Shown: positions 18,971 through 28,861, counted from the stretch's first letter. The stretch: DNA of 64,000 nt from Chroococcidiopsis sp. CCMEE 29 (GCF_023558375.1 NZ_CP083761.1:5473001-5537000); one strand, 5' to 3'. The notes: generated from the sequence alone by a model not told the origin. Program-made: numbers and translations.

Positions 18971-20557
18971 ATGAGGTTAAATAAGTCGGTTATTGCTTTG
19001 TTACTAGGAGGATTGCTGATCAGGGTTGTAATTGCAGCTTGGCTTTACCCCGGTTTTGATGAAGCTTACTACTACCTCTATACCCTAAATCCAGATTGGA
19101 GTTACTTCGATCATCCGCCGTTAGTTGCTCTGACGACTGGCTTTGGTTTGTGGCTAACAGGAGATGTTTCTCAATTTACAATCCGTTTGGGAACTCTGAT
19201 TTTACATACAGGCGCTCTCATATTGCTGTATTTGACTAGCGCCAGATTATTTTCGGCAAAAGCTGGCGTTCTGACACTGGCGATCGCGACGATCGTGCCA
19301 ATTTTTCAAGTTGGTTTCGGAGTCTTGACTTTACCCGACACTCCACTGATATTTTTCTGGACAGCCAGTGTATGCTGTGCTGCCTACGAGTTTTTTCCAA
19401 CTGGTAAATATCGCCCTAGCTATCGGTTGGCAATCATCGGGTTACTGGTAGGTTTAGCCTGTTTAGGGAAATATCATGGCTTTGTGCTGGGATTAGGACT
19501 GATTGGTTTTTGTCTAACAAGTCCACGCCATCGTTCTGCCTTAACTTCACCCTGGACGTTGCTAGGGTTGGGATTATTTTTAGTGGCAATCTCGCCCATG
19601 CTGATTTGGAATCTGCAGCATGAGTGGGTATCTTTCCGCTTTCAATCGAAGCGAGGAGTTCCTACGGGTGACTACAAGCTGCTGGATGTAATTGCCACCT
19701 TTTTAGCTGGAGTTGCTTATCTTTTTCCCACAATTGGATTGCCGCTATGGTGGGTAAGTTTGCAGGCAGGTTGGGTACAAATTACTCAACCTTGGATGGA
19801 AAAATCGTTGACTGCTGACAAAGATTTAGGGCAAAAGCGATTATTGATTTTATGGGTGTCCTTACCCTTGATTTTAGGATTTACCTGGTTGGCAGGATAC
19901 CGCCAAATTTTACCGAGTTGGCCGATGCCGGGATTTTGGGGAGCAACCTTGCTGTTGGGACAACAAGCAGCAAGCTGGCAAAAATACTCTCCCCGCCGGG
20001 TGCAGCGCTGGCTTTGGGGTTCTGGATTAGTAGCAACAAGCATTTTACTGGTTGCCTTACTACATGTGGCAACAGGAACTCTGCAAAAGCCCAGTAATTA
20101 TGCTTTATTTGGTGGATTTTGGCCTCCTCAAGATGACCCCTCGACTCAATTGATTGATATTCAGCAATTAAGGCGTGGTTTCGCCGAATCACCCATTTTG
20201 AGTTCTGCTTTACAAAACTCTAGTTTTGTCTTTACCAATCGTTACTATCTTGGCGGGCAGATCGCTATGGCACTTACCCCCTTAGCAAAAACGCCAATTA
20301 CTACTTTTGACGAGGATATACGGGGCTTTGCGTTTTGGTCCAGAGCCGATCAATGGTTAGGAAAAGATGCTTTATATGTGACTGCCGATGGTTTTGCTCG
20401 GCGGAAAAAGCTGATGGATAAATACCGGTCTTACTTCAACACCATGGAAAATATTGGCAGTGTGCCCATTCGCCGAGGTGGGGCAGTTACAGAAGTATTT
20501 CAGGTTTATCAGGCAAAAACACTCCTGAAGCCTTATCCTCGTCCTTATGGGACTTAG
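18971..20557 (+). CDS. GT39-family membrane glycosyltransferase, second copy
   Basis: A 528-residue polytopic protein from the ATG at 18971; an ATG at 18896 would add 25 residues encoded by a short direct repeat (GTATGAAGT units at 18881-18910) and is disfavoured. First periplasmic loop: YPGFDEAYYYLYTLNPDWSY then FDHPPLVAL, the GT39 acidic motif and the D-H/K-P-P motif. About ten further membrane helices, then a soluble C-terminal domain. It is clearly diverged from the preceding GT39 gene, so not a recent tandem copy. Its stop is 2 bases from the stop of the converging histidine kinase. Confidence 0.84.
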   Translation: MRLNKSVIALLLGGLLIRVVIAAWLYPGFDEAYYYLYTLNPDWSYFDHPPLVALTTGFGLWLTGDVSQFTIRLGTLILHTGALILLYLTSARLFSAKAGVLTLAIATIVPIFQVGFGVLTLPDTPLIFFWTASVCCAAYEFFPTGKYRPSYRLAIIGLLVGLACLGKYHGFVLGLGLIGFCLTSPRHRSALTSPWTLLGLGLFLVAISPMLIWNLQHEWVSFRFQSKRGVPTGDYKLLDVIATFLAGVAYLFPTIGLPLWWVSLQAGWVQITQPWMEKSLTADKDLGQKRLLILWVSLPLILGFTWLAGYRQILPSWPMPGFWGATLLLGQQAASWQKYSPRRVQRWLWGSGLVATSILLVALLHVATGTLQKPSNYALFGGFWPPQDDPSTQLIDIQQLRRGFAESPILSSALQNSSFVFTNRYYLGGQIAMALTPLAKTPITTFDEDIRGFAFWSRADQWLGKDALYVTADGFARRKKLMDKYRSYFNTMENIGSVPIRRGGAVTEVFQVYQAKTLLKPYPRPYGT

Positions 20558-20559
20558 GC

Positions 20560-23500
20560 TTAACGTCTGAAATGAGCTAATGTTCGATGGATACGTTCTA
20601 ATAATTCTTCCATTGAAAGATTGTGGGGCAAAATTTCGGCAGCGATCTCTCTCAAGACAAGTTCTAAGGTCTGTGTTGTATCTGATACGGCAATAGCTAC
20701 GCTGGGAGTAGGGGTAGATTCCCTCTTTCCTAGAGAATGAGGAAGCGGCTCTCTGGCTTCAGCTTCACTCAATTGCTGATCCAATCCCAAAACTGGCGGT
20801 AAGTTGTGCTGCTGACCTAATTCCTTTAGTGCTGTCAGCACAGCTGGAGTTAGCTGCGATTCCCCCACGCAAATCAGTAATAAATCAACGCTTTGTTGCC
20901 GAATTTGTTGCAACACTTCTTCCCAAGAGCGAGCGATCGCTCCTCTAAACCCAGCTGTCTGGAGGTATTGAATTAGAGCTTGGAACCACTCAGACCTTTT
21001 TGAAGAAGGATAAATTTCACTTTCGTCTTTGCCAATCCCAGCTGGTAGCGAAGGGGGTTGTAAATCCGGCAGTGTGGCGACATCTACCAATAAGATGCTG
21101 TGTTCCCAGCTCATTCCAGCGGCATTTTGTAGAACTGCCAACAATTCATCTATTGCTAGTTCTGGAGTTGGTGTTAAGCAAGGAAAGACGGAAAGCCCAG
21201 CGATCTGGCTTGCTGCTTGTGTGGTTAGCGCATCTAGGGTGACAATGGGTAGCGCGGCTAAACTAGCATACTGACTAAGTTGTTTTAAGTAAGTAAGGGG
21301 TTCCGGAATCACTCCATCCAGTAAGATCACATCTGGTTGCCAAACTCTGGCGAGGAGTGCTGCCTGCGCTAAGTCATCTGCTTCTAAAACCCGATGATTC
21401 AGGAGCAAGGAAGGGGGGAGAGGTGAGGGATGGGGAGTGACCAGACGCAAAATTGTTAATGATTGATCGCGATCAACTCTTTGAGCCAGCTCTCTACTTG
21501 AGTCGGAAACCGATGGTTGCTCGCAAAAGCGTGTTAGAACCTGTTGCAAGACTTGTTGTTGTACTGGTAAACTCAAAAACTCATCCGCTCGGTTTGAGAA
21601 TGCATAATCTTTCTCAGCCCGTGTTGTGGTGACAATTACAGGTATTTCACTCGTTGCCGCATCGGACTTGAGTAGGGTCAGCACATCCCAACCAGACAGC
21701 AGAGGCAGCAGTGGGTTGAGGAATATTGCCCCAGGCTGCAATCGTCGGGCTTTCTCCAGTGCCTCTGTCCCCGAACGGGCGATCGCAAACCAGTAGCCTA
21801 AACTAGTTAGCTGCTCTGTCACATCTTCAATAAACCGAGGTGCCGCCTCAACAACCAATACTAAGCGGTTATAGTGCTTTTGGTGAGTGGCAAGTGGCAA
21901 GTGACGAGTAAGGAATTCTCCCCCTGCTTCCTCTACCTCCCCTTCGGCTGAGCTCAGGTCGAAGCCTGCTCCCCCTGCTCTCTTACAGGGAGGGCTCGGT
22001 GGCAATAGTAGGGTAAATTGGCTGCCTTTGTCTTGTTTGGATAAAAAGCTCACATCTCCACCATGCAAGCGAGCAAGCGCTCTAGTTAAGACTAAACCGA
22101 GACCTGTACCCTCATACTGACGGGTGAGTGGATTTTCGAGTTGTTGGAATTTTTGAAAAATTAAGTGCTGCTGGTGTTCTGGGATGCCAATGCCCGTATC
22201 CCAGACAGTAAAGGCAATCCAGCCTTCCCAATTACTTACTCGTAGACCTATTTCACCGCCTGCTTCTGTAAATTTGAAGGCGTTGGAAAGTAGATGAACA
22301 AGCATCTGGCGCAGACGCAATTCATCTGCCACAAAACTTTCTAAACCCGGTTCAATCAAGAGGGTAAAGTGATGGTCAGAAGAGCATTCTGTTAGTTGTT
22401 CCCCTGCTGCAGACTGGCTATTTTTATGCTGGATAGTCTTTGTTTGCTCAATCGCGCGATCGCAAACTGTCTTAATTCGCACTGGTTCCAGTGTTAGTTC
22501 CAGTTGTCCGCTCTCCATCCGGGTCAAATCCAAAATATCATTAACCACCCTCATTAGGTGACGACCATTTTCGTGAATCAGCCGCGCATAACGGGCTTGG
22601 CGCTCATTCAGCTGACCCAAAGTCTGATCCTTCAACAGAGTAGACAATCCTAGAACAGCCGTGAGGGGAGTTCGTAGTTCGTGACTAATACAAGCTAAAA
22701 ATTCATCTTTCAGTCGGGTTAACTGAATTAAATCGGCATTTTTTGCTGCTAGTTCTGATGCCTGCTGCTGCTGCTCTGTCACATCAGTCGCCAATAATAT
22801 CCAGATTTGTTCGTCATCTAACTGATTACTGACAACTGACATTGGCAAAGAGATTTTGACAAACTGCCATACTCGCTCTTGGTCATTTAGTCCTGGTAAG
22901 ACGCAAATGCACGTATCTGGTTGATTACCTAGCTGACAGTGAATAGACGAGGAAGTAGAGCTTTGAGCTGCCAATGGAGCTTCTAGAATCGCTTCCACCT
23001 CGTGTCTGAGTGCATCTAGATTGTTCAAGCCTCCAAACTGTTCGCACCAGGCTGGATTTTGGTTTACAACCTCACCGTTACTAGTTTGCACCATCAAAGG
23101 CAAAGGCAATCTTTCCAACAGCTGAACCAGTAAATCGAGCCCATAGGGTTCAATGCAATATCTCTGGTTTGGGCTTTGCTCTAGGTATGCTTGCTGGTCG
23201 ATATCTATCCCCACCGCTGGAGAAAGCGCTATAAACTGCCACAGACGGCTACTCTCTAGTAGCCCTAAGAATTTGCCATCTACGTCTACTATCGCCCAAT
23301 CAGAATCAGTGTTTATTTGGAACTGTTGAGAGTGCAGGTATAACTTAAATTGCTCTATACTCAGCTCTGCTGGTAATGTAGCGATTGGTTCTATAAGATC
23401 TACATCTAGCGCTGAAAGTGGCTGCTGCACATCTAAGCTGATTCCACACCCAGCTGCATTGATTAACTGGGGCATTAAGCGCTGCAATGGCAGCACTCCA

Positions 23501-23691
23501 ACAGGGCAGTGCTGCTGATTTAATACTACCAAGCGATCGCACTTCCCCTGGCTAAAAATCTCCAGCACCACGGCAAGCGGATTTGTCTGCACACAGTTGG
23601 GTACAGTCGCAATAAAGTCACGCAGCATGTATTCTGGCATTGGCATGAGACAGCAAAGTGGTTGGTGGGGCAGCGAGAAAGCTTGCATCAC
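20560..23691 (-). CDS. Hybrid sensor histidine kinase with CBS-like, PAS and degenerate receiver domains
   Basis: A 1043-residue cytoplasmic sensor kinase. In order: an N-terminal pair of CBS-like repeats (about 20-160), a PAS-like domain (about 195-310), a short coiled coil, HisKA with the phosphorylated His337 in SHELRTPL, HATPase with VVNDILDLTRMESG, DTGIGIPEHQQ and EGTGLGL, then three receiver-like regions. In the first (about 620-735) the phospho-acceptor position is Asn659 (FLNPLLPL), so it cannot be phosphorylated in the usual way; the second keeps an Asp (VILLDGVIP) but is otherwise degenerate, and the third lacks the core. No membrane segment. The linker before receiver 1 is encoded by a repeat-like insertion at 21880-22000. 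Signal and partner are unknown. Confidence 0.88.
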   Translation of the reverse strand: MMQAFSLPHQPLCCLMPMPEYMLRDFIATVPNCVQTNPLAVVLEIFSQGKCDRLVVLNQQHCPVGVLPLQRLMPQLINAAGCGISLDVQQPLSALDVDLIEPIATLPAELSIEQFKLYLHSQQFQINTDSDWAIVDVDGKFLGLLESSRLWQFIALSPAVGIDIDQQAYLEQSPNQRYCIEPYGLDLLVQLLERLPLPLMVQTSNGEVVNQNPAWCEQFGGLNNLDALRHEVEAILEAPLAAQSSTSSSIHCQLGNQPDTCICVLPGLNDQERVWQFVKISLPMSVVSNQLDDEQIWILLATDVTEQQQQASELAAKNADLIQLTRLKDEFLACISHELRTPLTAVLGLSTLLKDQTLGQLNERQARYARLIHENGRHLMRVVNDILDLTRMESGQLELTLEPVRIKTVCDRAIEQTKTIQHKNSQSAAGEQLTECSSDHHFTLLIEPGLESFVADELRLRQMLVHLLSNAFKFTEAGGEIGLRVSNWEGWIAFTVWDTGIGIPEHQQHLIFQKFQQLENPLTRQYEGTGLGLVLTRALARLHGGDVSFLSKQDKGSQFTLLLPPSPPCKRAGGAGFDLSSAEGEVEEAGGEFLTRHLPLATHQKHYNRLVLVVEAAPRFIEDVTEQLTSLGYWFAIARSGTEALEKARRLQPGAIFLNPLLPLLSGWDVLTLLKSDAATSEIPVIVTTTRAEKDYAFSNRADEFLSLPVQQQVLQQVLTRFCEQPSVSDSSRELAQRVDRDQSLTILRLVTPHPSPLPPSLLLNHRVLEADDLAQAALLARVWQPDVILLDGVIPEPLTYLKQLSQYASLAALPIVTLDALTTQAASQIAGLSVFPCLTPTPELAIDELLAVLQNAAGMSWEHSILLVDVATLPDLQPPSLPAGIGKDESEIYPSSKRSEWFQALIQYLQTAGFRGAIARSWEEVLQQIRQQSVDLLLICVGESQLTPAVLTALKELGQQHNLPPVLGLDQQLSEAEAREPLPHSLGKRESTPTPSVAIAVSDTTQTLELVLREIAAEILPHNLSMEELLERIHRTLAHFRR

Positions 23692-24165
23692 TCAGTCCAC
23701 AAGCAAATTATGTTCACGCTTCAACTGTAACCTCTAGAGTTTTGCTAGGCGGCATTTCCTAGCGCCACATAAATATCAATTATCAACTCCAAGCAAGGAT
23801 TTTGTGTGTTTGGGAATTATAATGAATTACAACGCCATAATGGTTCAACTTAGTTCAAGTATCTTAATTACGGAGTTAGATGAACGTCTGCGCTTCGGTA
23901 GATTTATGCAAATATAGTTTCAATATCAAAGCAATTTGCTTTTTCCCACTGCCACACTTCTGCTTTACAAGCTCTTTGATATCTATGCCTTACTGATTTT
24001 GCATCTTTGCTCTCTATGTCTCACTTCAGCTTAAACCGCGTTAAATTTCTTTAACTTTATTAAACAATAGCCCTTCACTTTCAACACTAACTGTAGTAGG
24101 GCACAATTATATCAACAAGAAGCGCTATCTCCAGTCGTGATTTCAATGCGAATACAATTAGCTGC
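23692..24165. other. Noncoding region upstream of kaiA
   Basis: 474 bases between the divergent histidine kinase and kaiA starts. No reading frame of note and no trace of a KaiA N-terminal domain: the frame of kaiA is closed by TAG at 24097-24099. It must hold the kaiA promoter; I could not assign -35/-10 boxes with confidence. Confidence 0.5.
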
Positions 24166-24516
24166 ATGGGTGGATCGTATAAACAAGAATCTCAAAACTT
24201 ATTCCAACAAATGCCACTTGCTAAACAAAGGGCATTTTTGCAGCAATTGAAGTCGATTTACCGTCAGATACTTTTAAATTACTTTACTAACGACATAACA
24301 GGAAAACAAAAAATTGATACATTTATTAATATAGTTTTTGGAGCTAATGTACCTGTGCCTCAAATTATTGAAATCCATATGGAGTTAATTGATGAATTTT
24401 CCAAACAGCTTAAATTAGAAGGACGCAGTGATGAAGTATTACTAGATTACCGTCTAACATTAATTGATATCCTAGCTCACTTATGTGAAACTTATCGTTC
24501 TTCTAAACAATTTTAA
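24166..24516 (+). CDS. kaiA: Circadian clock protein KaiA, short form (C-terminal domain only)
   Basis: KaiA stimulates KaiC autophosphorylation. This copy has 116 residues, against about 284 in Synechococcus elongatus, and consists of the helical KaiC-binding/dimerisation domain only (LSKQRAF-type helix, [50 protein letters not shown]). The N-terminal pseudo-receiver domain is absent, and no remnant exists upstream. The same short KaiA is known from Anabaena/Nostoc, so this is a lineage trait rather than damage. kaiB follows after 58 bases. Confidence 0.9.
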   Translation: MGGSYKQESQNLFQQMPLAKQRAFLQQLKSIYRQILLNYFTNDITGKQKIDTFINIVFGANVPVPQIIEIHMELIDEFSKQLKLEGRSDEVLLDYRLTLIDILAHLCETYRSSKQF

Positions 24517-24574
24517 AATTTTAGCCTTGGTTTCAACCTCTTTAATTACCCATATCCAATTTAACTGCGCCTTT

Positions 24575-24889
24575 ATGAATGCGCTAAAAAAAACCTATAT
24601 TCTCAAACTCTATGTTGCTGGCAACACGCCTAACTCAATAAGAGCATTGAGAACACTCAAAAATATCCTAGAACAGGATTTTCAAGGGGTTTATAACCTC
24701 AAAGTGATTGATGTAGTCAAAAATCCTCAACTAGCCGAGGAAGATAAAATTTTAGCTACCCCTACTTTAGCCAAAGTACTGCCTTTACCAGTTCGCAAAG
24801 TGATTGGCGATCTTTCTGACAGAGAAAAAGTGTTAATTGGATTAAATTTGCTTTACGAAGAACTGAGTGAAGAAGAAAGCTGGGAGTAG
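24575..24889 (+). CDS. kaiB: Circadian clock protein KaiB
   Basis: 104-residue thioredoxin-like, fold-switching protein that binds the KaiC CI ring and counteracts KaiA. The ATG at 24575 gives [16 protein letters not shown], the family start; the frame continues upstream to 24485 but that overlaps kaiA and has no similarity. Landmarks: [56 protein letters not shown], and the acidic tail ELSEEESWE. Located between kaiA and kaiC on the same strand. Confidence 0.96.
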   Translation: MNALKKTYILKLYVAGNTPNSIRALRTLKNILEQDFQGVYNLKVIDVVKNPQLAEEDKILATPTLAKVLPLPVRKVIGDLSDREKVLIGLNLLYEELSEEESWE

Positions 24890-24987
24890 TAGATCGTTTT
24901 GCCCAAGCCTGAGGCATTTTTTTTGCTCATTAGATAAATTTTAGCAGCTCAAATTTTGAATATTTTTTTGTTTTTAAAGCTTAAAAG

Positions 24988-26556
24988 ATGAATGACATTA
25001 ACTTCTCTGTGACAAAAAACACAACGCTGAATGGAGGCATGCAAAAAATTCGTACGATGATTGAAGGCTTCGATGATATTAGTCATGGTGGTTTACCACT
25101 TGGTAGAACTACTTTGTTAAGTGGTACTTCTGGAACGGGCAAAACTTTATTTTCAATTCAGTTTCTCTGCCAAGGAATTGCTCATTTTGATGAGCCTGGC
25201 GTATTTGTCACATTTGAAGAATCTCCTAGCGATATTATTAAAAATGCTTTTAGTTTGGGTTGGGATTTGCAACGCTTAATGGATCAAGGAAAATTATTTA
25301 TTCTGGATGCTTCTCCCGATCCAGAAGGACAAGATGTTATTGGGAATTTTGACCTTTCTGCTCTAATTGAGCGGCTGCAGTACGCTATTCACAAATATAA
25401 AGCTAAGCGAGTTGCGATCGATTCAATCACAGCAATATTCCAGCAATACGAAGCTGCTTCAGTTGTGCGACGGGAGATTTTTCGTCTGGTTGCTCGGCTC
25501 AAGCAAATTGGTGTTACTACCATTATTACCACCGAACGAACCGAAGAATATGGTGCTGTGGCGTGTTTTGGGGTGGAAGAATTCGTTTCAGATAATGTAG
25601 CCATTGTACGTAATGTTTTGGAAGGAGAACGCCGCCGTCGCACGATAGAAATTCTTAAGTTGCGCGGTACAACTCACATGAAAGGGGAGTATCCTTTCAC
25701 GATCACAAATAGAGGGATAAATATCTTCCCCTTAGGAGCAATGCGGCTGACTCAACGCTCTTCTAATATTCGTGTATCTTCTGGTGTCAAAACACTCGAC
25801 GAAATGTGTGGCGGCGGTTTCTTTAAGGATTCGATTATTCTGGCAACGGGAGCAACTGGTACTGGCAAGACGTTATTAGTCAGTAAGTTTTTACAAAATG
25901 CTTGTATGAACAGCGATCGCGCTATTTTGTTTGCTTACGAAGAATCTCGCGCCCAGCTTTCTCGTAATGCTTGTTCTTGGGGAATTGATTTTGAGGAACT
26001 AGAACGCCAAGGTTTGCTGAAAATCATCTGCGCTTATCCAGAATCGGCGGGATTGGAAGATCACTTGCAAATTATTAAGTCAGAAATTGCTGAATTTCAA
26101 CCATCAAGGATTGCAATTGATTCGCTCTCAGCCTTGGCGCGTGGCGTGAGCAATAATGCTTTTCGACAGTTTGTGATTGGGGTAACGGGTTTTGCCAAGC
26201 AAGAAGAAATTACTGGCTTTTTCACCAATACAAGCGATCAATTTATGGGTTCTAATTCGATTACAGACTCCCATATTTCCACAATTACAGACACAATTTT
26301 AATGTTGCAATACGTGGAAATTCGCGGTGAAATGTCCAGGGCAATTAACGTCTTTAAAATGCGAGGCTCTTGGCATGATAAAGGAATCCGCGAGTACAAT
26401 ATTACTGCGGATGGTCCTGATATTAGAGATTCTTTCCGCAACTACGAACGGATCATCAGTGGCTCTCCTACCCGGATTAATGTGGATGAAAAAGCTGAAT
26501 TATCCCGGATTGTTAAGGGCTTTCAGGATAATACAGGTCTGGATTTACAGCAATGA
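24988..26556 (+). CDS. kaiC: Circadian clock ATPase/kinase KaiC
   Basis: 522-residue double RecA-like protein, the core of the clock. CI domain: Walker A GTSGTGKT, catalytic Glu77-Glu78. CII domain: Walker A GATGTGKT and the FAYEESR catalytic pair. The two phosphorylation sites fall exactly at Ser431 and Thr432 (DSHISTITD), the same numbering as in S. elongatus. The C-terminal tail carries the KaiA-binding segment. 98 bases separate it from kaiB. Its stop is 6 bases from the stop of the converging SRPBCC gene. Confidence 0.97.
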   Translation: MNDINFSVTKNTTLNGGMQKIRTMIEGFDDISHGGLPLGRTTLLSGTSGTGKTLFSIQFLCQGIAHFDEPGVFVTFEESPSDIIKNAFSLGWDLQRLMDQGKLFILDASPDPEGQDVIGNFDLSALIERLQYAIHKYKAKRVAIDSITAIFQQYEAASVVRREIFRLVARLKQIGVTTIITTERTEEYGAVACFGVEEFVSDNVAIVRNVLEGERRRRTIEILKLRGTTHMKGEYPFTITNRGINIFPLGAMRLTQRSSNIRVSSGVKTLDEMCGGGFFKDSIILATGATGTGKTLLVSKFLQNACMNSDRAILFAYEESRAQLSRNACSWGIDFEELERQGLLKIICAYPESAGLEDHLQIIKSEIAEFQPSRIAIDSLSALARGVSNNAFRQFVIGVTGFAKQEEITGFFTNTSDQFMGSNSITDSHISTITDTILMLQYVEIRGEMSRAINVFKMRGSWHDKGIREYNITADGPDIRDSFRNYERIISGSPTRINVDEKAELSRIVKGFQDNTGLDLQQ

Positions 26557-26562
26557 AAAGCA

Positions 26563-27000
26563 TCATTTGATTTTCAAGGCGTAGTCGCGGAAGCGTTCTA
26601 AGTCAGCCTTAAGAGTAGATTCGACAGCTCGACCTAGGAATAGGTTATCCATGATTTTGCCAAGGATACCAGGGATAGCATAGGCAATGGTGAGTTTAAC
26701 AATGCTGCTGTCCTTCCGGTCATAAAAACGAATGCCTCCCCGATTGGGTAAGCCATCAACAGATTCCCATTCAATAATCTGATGCGGCACTACCTTGATA
26801 ATGCGAGAAAGCCAGCTGAATTCCAATCCCCCAGTATTGAGTTTCCAGCGTGATAGATCGGGGTTTTCTTCCAGAACTTTGACTGATGAAATCCACTTCA
26901 TCCAACGGGGCATTTGCTCTAAGTCAGACCACAGCTTCCACACTAGGTCAATCGGAGCATCTACCTCAATTTGCACACTATGCTCTAACCAATCAGCCAT
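26563..27000 (-). CDS. SRPBCC (START/cyclase-like) family protein
   Basis: 145-residue lipid/polyketide-binding-fold protein: VQIEVDAPIDLVWKLWSDLE, then MPRWMKWISSVKVLE, and a C-terminal amphipathic helix VESTLKADLERFRDYA. Genes of this type frequently sit next to zds in cyanobacteria, which hints at a link to carotenoid handling; ligand and activity are unproven. Here it lies downstream of zds on the same strand, but 388 bases containing a mobile-element-like block separate them. Confidence 0.82.
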   Translation of the reverse strand: MADWLEHSVQIEVDAPIDLVWKLWSDLEQMPRWMKWISSVKVLEENPDLSRWKLNTGGLEFSWLSRIIKVVPHQIIEWESVDGLPNRGGIRFYDRKDSSIVKLTIAYAIPGILGKIMDNLFLGRAVESTLKADLERFRDYALKIK

Positions 27001-27002
27001 TC

Positions 27003-27060
27003 GATTTTAGATTTTAGATTTTGGATTTTGGATTGATAGGTATTTGCAGTTTAACGTATC
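27003..27060. repeat. Heptamer repeat unit
   Basis: Another copy of the TTTTAGATTTTGGATTTTGG-type tandem unit (27003-27035), directly upstream of the SRPBCC start codon, followed by plain spacer to 27060. Confidence 0.7.
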
Positions 27061-27388
27061 GCGGAAGTCCCCACCCTCAATGTACTCATAGGGTGGGGAT
27101 TGTGAGCGGGGGTGAGGATTGCATCCAGTATTGTTTTTTGCGCTACTCAAAAACAAATACTGGATGGATGACGAAGCACCAAAATTTTCTGATAGAATTC
27201 TTGCGTCTTGACCACCAATGCCGGAAGCGAAAACCAAGCTGTATAGGTAAGTGTCGCCAGTAAAAGATTTGGGTCTTGGGAACCAGGACTCCTGCCCTTG
27301 GAGGGAATGTTAGACCAATAGAACTACGAAGTCCTGGAGGCTGTTCCCGATGAATTGGGAAGCCCCGTCCGTCTTACGGCGGGGTAGT
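27061..27388. mobile_element. IS200/IS605-type end pair without transposase (PATE/MITE-like)
   Basis: The block between zds and the SRPBCC gene is built of hairpins: CCCCACCCT/AGGGTGGGG (27069-27098), a 16-bp stem with ATCCAGTATT/AATACTGGAT (27123-27165), CCAGGACT/AGTCCTGG (27283-27337) and CCCCG-CCG/CGG-CGGGG (27363-27384) followed by TAGTTCAC. The first and last resemble the left- and right-end hairpins of cyanobacterial IS200/IS605 elements, and the stretch 27283-27388 resembles the TnpB right end from which guide RNA is made. No transposase or TnpB frame fits in 330 bases. Family assignment is from memory of the end sequences. Confidence 0.5.
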
Positions 27389-28861
27389 TCACCTACTCAC
27401 TGCTGCACTTGCTCTGAAATTTATCTTATCGACATTCTCCAAAATTGCCTTTGCCGCACGCCGTCCAGAAAGAGTGGCACCTTCCATACTATCGATGTAG
27501 TCCTGCTGCGTGTAGCTACCTGCAAGGAAGAAGTTAGCGACTGGAGTTTTTTGTGGGGGACGATAAGGGTCCATACCAGGAGCTTCACGATAGAGAGACT
27601 GGGCAAGTTTGACGACGTTGTACCAAGTCATGTTCAGCTCTCGCGAAGAAGGGAACAACTCATGCACTTGCTGAAGGACGTGTTGGGCGATCGCTTCATT
27701 ACTTTCTTTAATAAATGGATCTCCCGGGGTCAGAACTAGCTGCAACAACGATCCCTGTCCTTCACGGTAGTAATCAGCCGGACTGGTTAAAGCTAAGTCA
27801 GCAAAACAGGAAAAGTCGGCATCCGCTGAATACAGTAAATTATCTATCCCAGCGGCGTGAGCCAGCTGTTTGCGTGCTGTAGCATCTTGTAATTCTGTCA
27901 CCCAGCCATCAAATCGGAGCTGAACTGTGGCAACTGGTACTGTATCAAGCTTATATATATTGTCGAACTCAGACCATTGGCGCCAAGCTTGAGGTAGGAG
28001 GCGCTGAATTCCTGGGACATCACAGGCACAGACATAGGCATCAGCAGTAATCGTTTCTTCTGTCTCGCCTTGAGCAATGACTAAGCCAGTAACCCTCGTT
28101 GCAACATCTTCGACCGTATACTGAATTTCTCGCACCCGGCGACGGGTATGAATCCTTACTCCTCTTGCTTCTAGATACTCCAGAATTGGCTTGTGTAGGT
28201 ACTCATAGGGCGAACCTTCCAGCATCCGCAGCACTGATGCCTCGGTTCTAGCAGCAAACATCTGGAAGATAGTTAGCATACAACGGGCAGAAATGTTTTC
28301 ACAATCAATAAAGCCCAGTGCATAAGCAATCGGGTTCCACATCCGCTTGATGCTACCATCACTCCCACCCTGACGGCGGAACCAGTCAGCAAAGCTAATG
28401 CGATCGAGGTTGCGAATCGTTTTCATTGCACCCTCGAAGTCAACTAACCCGCGAACTATCGGGCTAGTACCAAGAGCGATCGCATTCTGCACTTTATCAG
28501 GCAACGATAGCTGAGAAGTGGTAAAAAATGCTTTCAAACCATTAAATGGTGCACCCGTCAGAAAGCGGAAATCTAAGCTGCCGATGCGTCCTCCTTTATT
28601 GATAAAGTTGTGGATATGCTCCTTCAGGCGTAGGTTGTCAAACGCCCCCACCTTTTTCATCAATTCAAACAACTGGTAGTAGTTCCCAAAAAATACATGC
28701 AACCCCATCTCAACATGGTTGCCATCAGTATCAACCCAGCTACCAACTTTACCGCCAACAAACGGACGGGACTCAAAGATTTCTACTTCCCAACCAGCAT
28801 CAGCTAAATCTACAGCCGTTGCTAGCCCAGCTAGACCCGCCCCGACAATTGCAACGCGCAT
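27389..28861 (-). CDS. zds: Zeta-carotene desaturase
   Basis: Desaturates zeta-carotene to (pro)lycopene in carotenoid synthesis, membrane-associated FAD enzyme. 490 residues, full length. Dinucleotide fold at the N-terminus ([21 protein letters not shown]), then [35 protein letters not shown], and the C-terminal FAD motif [20 protein letters not shown]. These separate it from phytoene desaturase. Hairpins of the IS605-like block follow within 30 bases of the stop and may end the message. Confidence 0.95.
   Translation of the reverse strand: MRVAIVGAGLAGLATAVDLADAGWEVEIFESRPFVGGKVGSWVDTDGNHVEMGLHVFFGNYYQLFELMKKVGAFDNLRLKEHIHNFINKGGRIGSLDFRFLTGAPFNGLKAFFTTSQLSLPDKVQNAIALGTSPIVRGLVDFEGAMKTIRNLDRISFADWFRRQGGSDGSIKRMWNPIAYALGFIDCENISARCMLTIFQMFAARTEASVLRMLEGSPYEYLHKPILEYLEARGVRIHTRRRVREIQYTVEDVATRVTGLVIAQGETEETITADAYVCACDVPGIQRLLPQAWRQWSEFDNIYKLDTVPVATVQLRFDGWVTELQDATARKQLAHAAGIDNLLYSADADFSCFADLALTSPADYYREGQGSLLQLVLTPGDPFIKESNEAIAQHVLQQVHELFPSSRELNMTWYNVVKLAQSLYREAPGMDPYRPPQKTPVANFFLAGSYTQQDYIDSMEGATLSGRRAAKAILENVDKINFRASAAVSR

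Noticed and set aside
24907-24924. Terminator between kaiB and kaiC (GCCTGAGGC followed by eight T)
   Set aside because: The stem is only 3 bp with a 3-base loop, too weak to call, though the T-run is noticeable.
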